DNA from: JBIKLM01 sp044375105 | Lineage (GTDB): Bacteria; Planctomycetota; UBA1135; GCA-002686595 | Assembly: GCA_044375105.1 (NCBI GenBank) | Contig: JBILNK010000164.1 | Location: 1 to 9,765, forward strand | Reading direction: 5' to 3' | DNA: 9,765 nucleotides | Part shown: piece by piece, positions 1 to 5,985 of the stretch | How positions within the stretch are numbered: the first letter of the stretch is position 1 | How the letters are laid out: each line of letters begins with the position of its first letter | The notes under the pieces: model-generated | What the model saw: the letters and a program-made list of their open reading frames with translations, nothing else | What the model was told of the DNA's origin: nothing | Database searches by the model: none | Program-made: the position numbers and the translations under genes

Positions 1-293
1 ACTACTACTTCCTGCTGGGGCCGCGCGGTGGCTACGTGATCAACACGACCCAGGCGGTCGAGGATGCTCGCGAGCTCGAGGCCGACTTCGATGCCTGCGT
101 GGGCTCGATCGAGTTCCTCGCCCCGACCGCGCCGTCGGAGCCGAAGGACCCGCCGGCCGCCACGGATCCGGCCCCTGGAGCCGCCCTCGGCGATGGGGCC
201 CTCGGGTCGACCCCGCAGACTCCCGAGGGCACGGGGCCGGCGGCGGATGCCGGCGCGAACACTCCGGCCGAGGCGCCGCTCGGCAGTCGTTGA
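1..293 (+). CDS. C-terminal end of an unidentified protein, 5' truncated
   Basis: An open frame runs in from the left edge (first full codon at base 3) and stops at TGA 291-293, giving 96 visible residues. The GTG at 36 is probably internal, because the codons before it read YYFLLGPRGGY and look like ordinary protein. The first 40 or so residues look like the last strands and helix of a small alpha/beta domain, ending in the run DFDACVGSIEFL. This pattern reminds me of the end of DcrB/PsbP/DUF1795-like domains, but that is only a resemblance. The remaining 55 residues are rich in Pro, Ala, Gly and Thr and are probably disordered. The gene converges on the phosphatase gene that ends at 444. 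No terminator is evident. In the next reading frame an Ala/Ser-rich tail continues to 447, which could mean a frameshift near the stop. Function unknown. Confidence 0.65.
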   Translation, partial: YYFLLGPRGGYVINTTQAVEDARELEADFDACVGSIEFLAPTAPSEPKDPPAATDPAPGAALGDGALGSTPQTPEGTGPAADAGANTPAEAPLGSR

Positions 294-320
294 GGCCGCA
301 GCCGCGGATGCGGCGCGCAG

Positions 321-375
321 TGTCTCCGCGGAAGCTGTCTCCGCGGAAGCTGTCTCCGCGGAAGCTGTCTCCGCA
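321..375. repeat. 15-bp tandem repeat, about 3.7 copies
   Basis: The unit TGTCTCCGCGGAAGC occurs at 321-335, 336-350 and 351-365, followed by ten bases of a fourth copy at 366-375 whose last base is changed. The full copies are identical, which suggests recent expansion. Each unit junction contains the 8-bp palindrome TCCGCGGA (325-332, 340-347, 355-362), so the palindromes are spaced every 15 bp. In the plus-strand frame that is open to 447, the repeat encodes SAEAV units. It lies between two convergent genes. Confidence 0.9.
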
Positions 376-443
376 GCCGGCGGGTCGAAGGCCGCGACTC
401 GCCAGCCGCTGACCTCGCGCCGGGACCGGCCGCTTGCCGGCGC

Positions 444-1088
444 CTAGAGCCGCGCGAGATCGGCGGGGGTCTCCAGCCAGAAGTCCGGTTGCTCGGCGCG
501 CAGCTCGTCCGCGGGGAAGGGACCCCAGGCCACCGCCGCCGTGCGCGCGCCCGCCGCGCGCCCGCTGGCCAGGTCGTGGGGCGAATCGCCGATCATGATC
601 GTGTCGCGCGGAGCGAGCCCGAGCAGGGCCGCCGCGCGCTCCACCGGTTCGGGGTGGGGCTTGTGGTTCTGGACGTCGTCGGCGCCCACCAGCGCGCGAA
701 ACCAGCCGGCCTCGAAGCCGCACAGGCCGAGCCCGCGCAGGGCCCCCGCGCGCTGCTTGCTGGTCACCAGCCCCAGGCCGCGCCCCGCCCCGGCCAGCTC
801 GGCCAGGACCTGCGGCAGGCCCGGGAAAGCGCGCACGCTTCGGTCATGGTGCTCGAGGTTGAAGCGCCGGTAGGTCGTGAGCAGGGCCTCGATCCGCTGC
901 GGGTCGTCGGTCCAGCGCCGGAAGGTCCACAAGAGCGGCCGCCCGAGGCCCGCCAGGAACTCGGCCTCGTCGTGGGGCCGCCCGAAGTGCTCCGCCAGCG
1001 TGTGCGCGTAGCTCCTGCGGATCAGGTCGATCGAGTCGATCAGCGTGCCGTCCAGGTCGAACAGCAGCGCGGGGCGTCCGGCGCTCAT
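444..1088 (-). CDS. HAD-superfamily phosphatase (phosphoglycolate phosphatase/PpaX-like)
   Basis: This 214-residue protein has all four haloacid dehalogenase motifs. Motif I is DLDGTLIDS with the nucleophile Asp11 and acid Asp13. Motif II is VTS, with Thr109 or Ser110. Motif III is Lys143 in NHKPHPEP. Motif IV is GDSPHD at 167-172. A helical cap (about residues 20-85) lies between motifs I and II, as in class C1 enzymes of the Gph/PpaX/beta-phosphoglucomutase group. Length is normal for that group. The expected reaction is Mg-dependent hydrolysis of a small phosphate ester or pyrophosphate in the cytoplasm; the substrate cannot be read from the sequence. It is the last gene of the four-gene minus-strand operon, and its ATG overlaps the TGA of the propeller lipoprotein gene (ATGA, 1085-1088), so translational coupling is likely. 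There is no Shine-Dalgarno sequence. Confidence 0.93.
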   Translation of the reverse strand: MSAGRPALLFDLDGTLIDSIDLIRRSYAHTLAEHFGRPHDEAEFLAGLGRPLLWTFRRWTDDPQRIEALLTTYRRFNLEHHDRSVRAFPGLPQVLAELAGAGRGLGLVTSKQRAGALRGLGLCGFEAGWFRALVGADDVQNHKPHPEPVERAAALLGLAPRDTIMIGDSPHDLASGRAAGARTAAVAWGPFPADELRAEQPDFWLETPADLARL

Positions 1089-2188
1089 GGGCGGCGAGGG
1101 GGCGCGGCCGCGGTTCGCTGCTGGGATCCGTCCGGCCCCAGCCGTCGCAGCTTGGTCAAGCGGCCCGCGGAGACCCAATCCATCACGTACAGATCGCCGC
1201 GCCCGTCGAAGGCGGCGAAGTGCGGGGCGATGAACACGCCGTCGCGCCATTGTTCGGGCGGCACGCCGTTGTTGGCCCACTGGGCCGGGTCCGGATTCTC
1301 GCCGAGGTGGGCCAGCAGGGCTCCCCGGGAATCGAGCAGGCTGATGCGCCCGGCCAGATCGGCCACGACGCGCTGCTCGCCGTGGCGCATCACGCTGCAC
1401 GGCCGGCGCAGATCGGCCTCGACCACGCGCAGGAAGCGGCCTTCGAGGTCGAAGACCTGCAGGCGATGGTTCTCGCGGTCGGCGATCCACAGCTCCGGCG
1501 TGGCCCCGGAGGTGTCGATCGACATGCCGTGGCAGGTCTGGAACAGGCCCGGCTCCACCCCGGGGCCGCCGAAGGAGGCCACATAGCTGCCGTCGGCGCG
1601 GAAGCGATGCAGCCAGGAGGTGCCGTAGCCGTCGGCCACGTACAGGTCGCCGCCGGGGGCCACGGCGATCGCCGTGGGGTGGAACTGGCTCGGATCCGCG
1701 TAGATGCCGGGTGCCTCGAGGGGCGCGCCGCGGCTCCACAGCAGGTGCCCCGCCAGGTCCAGCTTCAAGATCGCGTGTTGCGCGTGGTGCACCGCATAGA
1801 TCGCTTCGCCGTCCGGCTCCTCGACCAGCACCATGCCGTGCAGACCGCCCGCGAAGGCGCTGCCGAAGGAGCGCCGATAGCGCCCGTCCGGGCCGAACAC
1901 CAAGATCGCCCGCTCGGTGTCCGTGTTCACATAGACCTGCCCGGCGCGATCGAAGGCGATGCCGCCATGGGTATTGCCCAGGGAGAGGCCCTCGGGCAAT
2001 TGGAACCAGCCCGGCAGCCATTCGAAGGTCAGCGCGTCCGGACCCAGAATCGGCCCGCTGGGAGCGGCTATCGGGGACGGGGTTGCGGCGTCTGCGGCCG
2101 TGTCTGCGGGGCCCGCGGGGGGCTGTTTCGGGGCGCCGCCGCAGGCGGTCAGCAGCAGCAGGGCCAGGCAGGGACGGCGGAGGGTCAT
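1085..2188 (-). CDS. PAL-like NHL-repeat six-bladed beta-propeller lipoprotein
   Basis: The 367-residue product starts with a lipoprotein signal (residues 1-16, lipobox LTAC, lipidated Cys16; Gly at +2 fits outer-membrane sorting). A Pro/Ala-rich linker follows to about 45, then an NHL-type propeller to about 350. Clear blades lie near 75-103, 172-201 and 221-251. Several motifs match the catalytic core of peptidyl-alpha-hydroxyglycine amidating lyase (PAL) as I remember it: LYVADGYGTS (Tyr188), HGMSID (His220), IADRENHRLQVF (Arg238), LHGMV (His118) and APHFAAFD (His323). The three histidines occupy the positions of the PAL zinc ligands, and Tyr188 and Arg238 those of its catalytic Tyr and Arg. 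The Met before the third histidine in PAL is Ala here. The real activity is unknown; a purely structural or binding propeller is the alternative. It starts 66 bp after the Gfo/Idh gene and overlaps the phosphatase gene by 4 bp. No Shine-Dalgarno sequence is seen. Confidence 0.88.
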   Translation of the reverse strand: MTLRRPCLALLLLTACGGAPKQPPAGPADTAADAATPSPIAAPSGPILGPDALTFEWLPGWFQLPEGLSLGNTHGGIAFDRAGQVYVNTDTERAILVFGPDGRYRRSFGSAFAGGLHGMVLVEEPDGEAIYAVHHAQHAILKLDLAGHLLWSRGAPLEAPGIYADPSQFHPTAIAVAPGGDLYVADGYGTSWLHRFRADGSYVASFGGPGVEPGLFQTCHGMSIDTSGATPELWIADRENHRLQVFDLEGRFLRVVEADLRRPCSVMRHGEQRVVADLAGRISLLDSRGALLAHLGENPDPAQWANNGVPPEQWRDGVFIAPHFAAFDGRGDLYVMDWVSAGRLTKLRRLGPDGSQQRTAAAPPRRP

Positions 2189-2254
2189 CGAAGCGGAGCG
2201 TGGGGGGCTTGGGGGGATCCGGCAGCGGTGCTGGGCTTGGAACGTCGAGCCGAT

Positions 2255-3280
2255 TCAGCCGCCGCTGGCTTTGGTGATCAGTTTCAGCAGCGCGCGGCCT
2301 GGGGCGCTGCGCACATGGGTGAAAGGGTTGCTGAGGTAGGTGCCCAGCTTGTCCAGGTGGTAGTCGACGATCGCGTCGTCGAGGGCCTCGGCCAGGGGGT
2401 AGGCCGGCTGGCCGTCGGCGATGCGCCGCAGAAAGGTCAAGAATCCGACCCGTTTGCCGCCGTCCATCCAGGCCGAGAGGCTCTCGCCGCCCTGGGGCGG
2501 TCCGATCAGGCGCTGTTCGGCGGCGTCGAGCTCGCGGCGCGCGTCGCCGGCGCGGAAGGCCACCGCCTGGTCGCCGCGGCGCTCGACCGAGGCCAGGATC
2601 TGCCCGGTGGCGCGGCCGCGCGCGTCGGTCAACACGCCGCGGCTGCCGATCCAAACCGTGCGGCCCACGCCGTAGTCGCGCGGCTCGAGAAAACTCGCGC
2701 CCACGCCGCCGGACAGGCGCAGCTCGCGCTGGGCGTATTCGCCGCGCAGGCGCCGGCGCGAGCCGCGCAGCACGCGCTGGCCGCTGAGGCGTTTGGCCAG
2801 CGCCACGCCGTGGTAAGCGAAAGCGCTCTGGATGAAGAGCAGCTGCTGGAGCTCGCCGATCAGCCCCGCTTGGATGGCGGTCTCGACCGGCTCGATCCAG
2901 GGCAGGGTGGCGTTGTCCTCGCTGACCCACACGTGGCGCCAGCCCGCGAGCAGCGACAGGTGGCCGAGGTGCTTGAACAAGAGCACCGGCGTCTCGATCA
3001 GGAGGTCCGTGCGGCTGCGGTCGAGCCGCGCCAGGCGCGCCAGCACCGCCGGCACGGCCTTCTTGGCCACGCACAGGTAGACCAGGTCGGCGCCCGCGAG
3101 GCGCTGCGCATCCAAGGCCTCAAGGCCCTCCACGGGATAGCGCCGCCCGTCGTGCTCGAGGTCCTTGGGCGTGCGCGAGAACAGCCCCGCCAGGCGCCAG
3201 CGCTCCGGCGCGGCCAGGAAACAGGGCAGCGCGGTCTCGAGCACGCGCTTGCCCGAGCCGATCAAGAGGGCGTTCTTCAC
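2255..3280 (-). CDS. Gfo/Idh/MocA-type oxidoreductase
   Basis: The 341-residue protein begins with a Rossmann beta-alpha-beta unit (ALLIGSGKRV at 4-13, then the second strand RLAGLFSRT) and has the further strand DLVYLCVAKKA at 65-75. This is the usual N-terminal NAD(P) domain of the Gfo/Idh/MocA family, and total length is normal for it. The family's EKP signature at the end of the fifth strand is replaced by IETP (95-98), so the conserved catalytic lysine is absent there. A conserved-looking AYHGV with His157 follows in the alpha/beta C-terminal half. Family members oxidise or reduce sugars, inositols and related compounds. The start is GTG at 3280, because GTGA overlaps the TGA of the GMC gene (3277-3280). 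Upstream is only a C7 tract and no Shine-Dalgarno sequence. The tight overlap suggests that it works with the GMC enzyme on one substrate. The substrate is unknown. Confidence 0.82.
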   Translation of the reverse strand: MKNALLIGSGKRVLETALPCFLAAPERWRLAGLFSRTPKDLEHDGRRYPVEGLEALDAQRLAGADLVYLCVAKKAVPAVLARLARLDRSRTDLLIETPVLLFKHLGHLSLLAGWRHVWVSEDNATLPWIEPVETAIQAGLIGELQQLLFIQSAFAYHGVALAKRLSGQRVLRGSRRRLRGEYAQRELRLSGGVGASFLEPRDYGVGRTVWIGSRGVLTDARGRATGQILASVERRGDQAVAFRAGDARRELDAAEQRLIGPPQGGESLSAWMDGGKRVGFLTFLRRIADGQPAYPLAEALDDAIVDYHLDKLGTYLSNPFTHVRSAPGRALLKLITKASGG

Positions 3281-4992
3281 GGTTGATGGGGGGGCGCGGC
3301 GAGGCGGCTGTAGAGGTGTTCGGCGAGGCGGATCGAGAGGGCGGCGATGGTGTAGGTCGGGTTGGCGCAGCCGCTGGTCGGAAAGACCGAGCCGCCGGCC
3401 AAATGGACGTTGTCGCAGCCGTGGATGCGGAGGTCGGGATCGACGACCGAGCAGCTCGGGTCGCTGCCCATGCGCGTGGTCCCGAGATGGTGGGAGGCGT
3501 CTTGGTCGATCGGCCAGGGGCGCTGCGGAGCCTCGTGCTCGGGCCCCAGGGCACCTTCCAGGCGGCCGAGGCCGAGGCGTTCGAACTCGGCAGCCAGGAC
3601 CTGCTGCACCGCGACCATCGAGTGCCGATCGCGCGCCGTCACGTCGGCCACGATCCGCGGCAAAGGCATCCCGAAGCGATCGCGGCGCTCCGAGAGCAGC
3701 ACCCGGTTCTCGGGCCGCGGCTCCATTTCCATGAAGTTGCGCAGGCGCACCCGGGAGATGCGCGGGGAGCGCCGCGCGACCGCCCGGAACCAGGCGTATT
3801 GGGCCACGCTGGGCAGGTGCAGGAGCACGTTTTTTCCGAGTTCGAGCACCTTCTTGGCGCCGCGGCCCTGGTTCTGCAGCTCGCTGTCGTCGCCGGTCTC
3901 CGAATAATCGCGCAATTCAACCAGTTTGTCGCCCTGGGCTTTTTTCCAGCCGCGCAGCAGGAACTCGGCCCGCTTGACCAGCCCCACCAAGGATTCGACG
4001 CCCTCGTTGTCCGACCAGGGGAACAGCGGTTCGAAGCGCACGTAGCTGTTGAGCAATCCGCGGCCGGCCTGTTGCTCTTCGCAGAGGCGCAGGCCGCCGT
4101 AGCCGGCGAAGCCCTGGTGCAGGAAACCGAAGAAGTACGGGGCGCTCTCGACCGGCCGGGCGAGCCGCAGGATCCCGAAGTAGTTCTTCGGGTGGTTCAT
4201 GAAGTAGCGGCCGACCTGGTCTGCACCATTGCCGAGGCCGTGGCCGCGGGGATCGAGAGAATTGAGCAGCAGGCGCGCGTTTTCGATCCCGCCGGTGGCC
4301 AGCACGAAGCGCCGCGCCTCGAGGCGCAGCTCCGCTCCGTCCGAGCGGCGCAGCCGCAGGGCCTTGGCCCGGCAGCGGTGCCCATCCCGCTCGACCTCCA
4401 AAGCGGTCGCGTGGGCCGACAGATAGACCTGGATCGCGTCGCTCTCGAACAGCGGCCGCAGGCGCTCGCCGAAGCGCTGGGGCGGGTCGGCGGCCAGGAA
4501 CACCTTCTCGTCCAGGTCCCGGAACTCCGGCTGGAGCTGCCCCTTCTGGCGGGTCTTGGCGAGGGCCCCCGGCGCGAACAGGTCCAGGGCGGCGAAGCCG
4601 TGGCGCTCGCTGGCCGCCCGGTAGTGGGGCCAGAGGTCGGCCCGCTGGATCGGCCAGTGGGAGCCGGGGCACAGGCCGGGTCGCGGGGCGAAGTCGCAGG
4701 CATCGAGGGGCGCCGAGAGTCCGGCCCAGGTCGAGGAGCTGCCGCCGAGCACCCGCTCCCGCGAGTATTCCTTGATCGAGAGCCCTTGGCTCTCCACCTC
4801 GCGCAGGCGATTCGCGGATTCGCTCGGACGCCGGCCGCCCGATTCGACCAGCGCGATGCGCGGCATGCGCCCGGCGGCGCGGCCGAGGCGCACCAGCTCG
4901 GCGGCCAGGATGCCGCCCGCGGGGCCGCTGCCGACGATCACCAGGTCCAGGGGTTCCGTGGGCAGAGCGGCGCTGTCTAGGGGGCGGATCAT
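3277..4992 (-). CDS. GMC-family FAD-dependent oxidoreductase
   Basis: The 571-residue protein has the FAD-binding dinucleotide motif GSGPAGG at 21-27 after strand DLVIVG. Acidic Glu50 (ALVESGG) should bind the adenine ribose. The GMC signature VLGGSSSTWAG lies at 81-91, and ATGGIENARLLL marks the return to the FAD domain. The C-terminal GMC domain holds SHHLGTTRMG (500-509) with the catalytic-histidine candidate His501/502, and SGCANPTYT with Asn544. This His/Asn pair is typical of the pyranose-oxidase, gluconate/fructose-dehydrogenase side of the family. No Tat signal or membrane helix is visible, so it should be cytoplasmic. It is the first gene of the minus-strand operon. ATG at 4992 is chosen because it sits just before the Rossmann strand; the open frame continues upstream but reads as low-complexity sequence across the divergent VOC gene. 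Likely role: oxidation of a sugar or alcohol hydroxyl. Substrate and electron acceptor are unknown. Confidence 0.93.
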   Translation of the reverse strand: MIRPLDSAALPTEPLDLVIVGSGPAGGILAAELVRLGRAAGRMPRIALVESGGRRPSESANRLREVESQGLSIKEYSRERVLGGSSSTWAGLSAPLDACDFAPRPGLCPGSHWPIQRADLWPHYRAASERHGFAALDLFAPGALAKTRQKGQLQPEFRDLDEKVFLAADPPQRFGERLRPLFESDAIQVYLSAHATALEVERDGHRCRAKALRLRRSDGAELRLEARRFVLATGGIENARLLLNSLDPRGHGLGNGADQVGRYFMNHPKNYFGILRLARPVESAPYFFGFLHQGFAGYGGLRLCEEQQAGRGLLNSYVRFEPLFPWSDNEGVESLVGLVKRAEFLLRGWKKAQGDKLVELRDYSETGDDSELQNQGRGAKKVLELGKNVLLHLPSVAQYAWFRAVARRSPRISRVRLRNFMEMEPRPENRVLLSERRDRFGMPLPRIVADVTARDRHSMVAVQQVLAAEFERLGLGRLEGALGPEHEAPQRPWPIDQDASHHLGTTRMGSDPSCSVVDPDLRIHGCDNVHLAGGSVFPTSGCANPTYTIAALSIRLAEHLYSRLAAPPHQP

Positions 4993-5088
4993 CGGCTCGG
5001 GGGCGGCCGCCCAGGCTAACCGGAGCCTGTGCCCGGCCCGGCTCCCGCCGGGTTGCGCCGCCGGGCCCCCGGTGATGGACTGGGCCCC
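4993..5088. promoter_or_regulatory. divergent intergenic region with an inverted repeat
   Basis: This 96-bp spacer separates the start codons of the minus-strand GMC operon and the plus-strand VOC gene, so both promoters should lie in or near it. It contains the inverted repeat CAGGCT (5012-5017) and AGCCTG (5024-5029) around the 6-base loop AACCGG. The repeat is about 20 bp upstream of the GMC ATG and could be an operator or a leader hairpin. No convincing -10/-35 pair is visible on either strand. Confidence 0.3.
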
Positions 5089-5520
5089 GTGATCGAGCCG
5101 CGTCTGTCGTTCTTGACCCTCGGCGTATCGGACCTGGGCCGTGCCCTGGCCTTTTACGAGGGCGTGCTCGGTCTCCGGCGCCGGCCCAGCTCCTCGGGCA
5201 TCGCCATGTTCCCGCTCGGGCCCACGATCCTGGCGCTCTACCCGCGCGAGGCCCTGGCGGCCGACGCCGGGCTCGCAGCCGGGCCGCCCCCCGCGGGCTT
5301 CCCGGGCTTCGCCCTGGCGCACAACCTGCCCTCCAAGGCCGAGGTCGAGCGCGTCTACGCGGCCGTGTTGGCCGGCGGAGGCCGGGCCGTGCAGCCCCCC
5401 CGCGAGAAGCCCTGGGGTGGTTTCAGCGGCTACTTCGCCGATCCGGATGGCTTCCTGTGGGAGCTGTGCTTCAACCCCTTCCTGCCGCTCGAACCCGGCC
5501 ACGCCGAGCCGCGCCCCTGA
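5089..5520 (+). CDS. VOC-family (glyoxalase/bleomycin-resistance fold) protein
   Basis: The 143-residue protein has two beta-alpha-beta-beta-beta modules. The first begins RLSFLTLGVSDLGRALAFYE (5-24), and the second contains FALAHNLPSKAEVERV (74-89) and ends in FADPDGFLWEL (116-126). This is the standard single-chain VOC layout. Candidate metal ligands are His78 at the start of the second module and Glu125 at its end. The position in the first strand that is usually His is hydrophobic or Ser/Thr here, so the metal site may be incomplete. GTG at 5089 is chosen because the next residues match the expected first strand; the open frame extends 60 bases upstream but only with Pro/Arg-rich sequence. 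VOC proteins act as isomerases, dioxygenases or binding proteins for small molecules; no specific function can be assigned. It stands alone, divergent from the GMC operon. Confidence 0.88.
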   Translation: MIEPRLSFLTLGVSDLGRALAFYEGVLGLRRRPSSSGIAMFPLGPTILALYPREALAADAGLAAGPPPAGFPGFALAHNLPSKAEVERVYAAVLAGGGRAVQPPREKPWGGFSGYFADPDGFLWELCFNPFLPLEPGHAEPRP

Positions 5521-5745
5521 CCCCTTCCGCAAGCGGCCACGGACCGCGACGGAACCGACCGAATCGCCACCTCTGCTCTGCAGAAGCCCCTGCCGGCCGC
5601 TCGCGCTTAGCCGCGGCAACTCACGGCCGGCGTTGGTCGGAGCCCTCCCGACCGCGGCCGCCGAGGACCGGCTCCCCAAGCGCCCGCATCCAAGCGGGCC
5701 TGCTTCGAGGCGGGCTGGTTCTGGATGCAGACTGGGATGGTTCTT

Positions 5746-5751
5746 TATGAT
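5746..5751 (+). promoter_or_regulatory. possible -10 element (TATGAT)
   Basis: TATGAT matches five of six bases of the sigma-70 -10 consensus inside the only AT-rich island of this intergenic region. The best -35 candidate at 17-18 bp upstream is poor (TGGATG). If used, transcription would leave a leader of about 230 nt before the SUMF1 gene at 5986, including the hairpin at 5860-5883. Weak evidence. Confidence 0.25.
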
Positions 5752-5859
5752 CCTCTAGATCGGGTTCCAGGCCGAGCTGGAGCGGGGCCGCTGGCCCGCT
5801 GGCCGCGGCCTTCCAGGGCGACTCGCTCCGTGGGGGAATTCACTCCAGCGCTTGGCCCG

Positions 5860-5883
5860 CGGGGTCCTGGACTTGGGACCCCG
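5860..5883. repeat. inverted repeat upstream of the SUMF1-domain gene
   Basis: CGGGGTCC (5860-5867) and GGACCCCG (5876-5883) form a perfect 8-bp stem with an 8-base loop. It lies about 100 bp before the ATG at 5986. It could be a leader hairpin or a protein-binding site; no T-run follows on either side. Such stems also arise by chance in DNA this GC-rich. Confidence 0.45.
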
Positions 5884-5985
5884 GCGGATCGGGAGGGCGG
5901 CTACGATCGGCTCGACCGGAGTTTTTCGCTTCATCCGGCTTGCTCGGATTCCGGCCCCCGAGCTGACCCAGTCGATCTTCCTTCC

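Larger units (their letters stand above)
5521..5985. other. 465-bp intergenic region with two hairpins and an AT-rich island
   Basis: I see no gene here. The stretch holds a 6-bp stem at 5682-5699 (GCCCGC/GCGGGC, loop ATCCAA) after the VOC gene. An AT-richer island lies around 5741-5760. A stronger hairpin at 5860-5883 pairs CGGGGTCC with GGACCCCG around an 8-base loop, about 100 bp before the SUMF1 gene. None of the stems is followed by a T-run, so they are not typical intrinsic terminators. Confidence 0.5.

Noticed and set aside
426..440. CCGGC/GCCGG hairpin between the two convergent genes as a terminator
   Set aside because: The stem is five base pairs with no T-run on either strand, too weak to call.
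444..3074. Treating the phosphatase as the end of one very long minus-strand protein
   Set aside because: The upstream part of that frame is Arg/Pro-rich and out of frame with the propeller and Gfo/Idh genes. The ATGA overlap at 1085-1088 and the HAD motif just after the ATG fix the start.
1220..3286. A 688-codon open frame on the plus strand, antisense to the Gfo/Idh and propeller genes
   Set aside because: Its translation is Gln/Ala/Gly-rich without domain motifs, and the opposite strand encodes two clear families with signature motifs. Long antisense frames are expected in DNA this GC-rich.
3283..4980. A 565-codon open frame on the plus strand, antisense to the GMC gene
   Set aside because: It mirrors the GMC codons exactly and shows no recognisable motif; the GMC protein is intact on the other strand.
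5141..5758. Further plus-strand frames across the VOC gene and its downstream spacer
   Set aside because: They are Arg/Ser/Pro-rich shadows of the VOC gene and have no family features.
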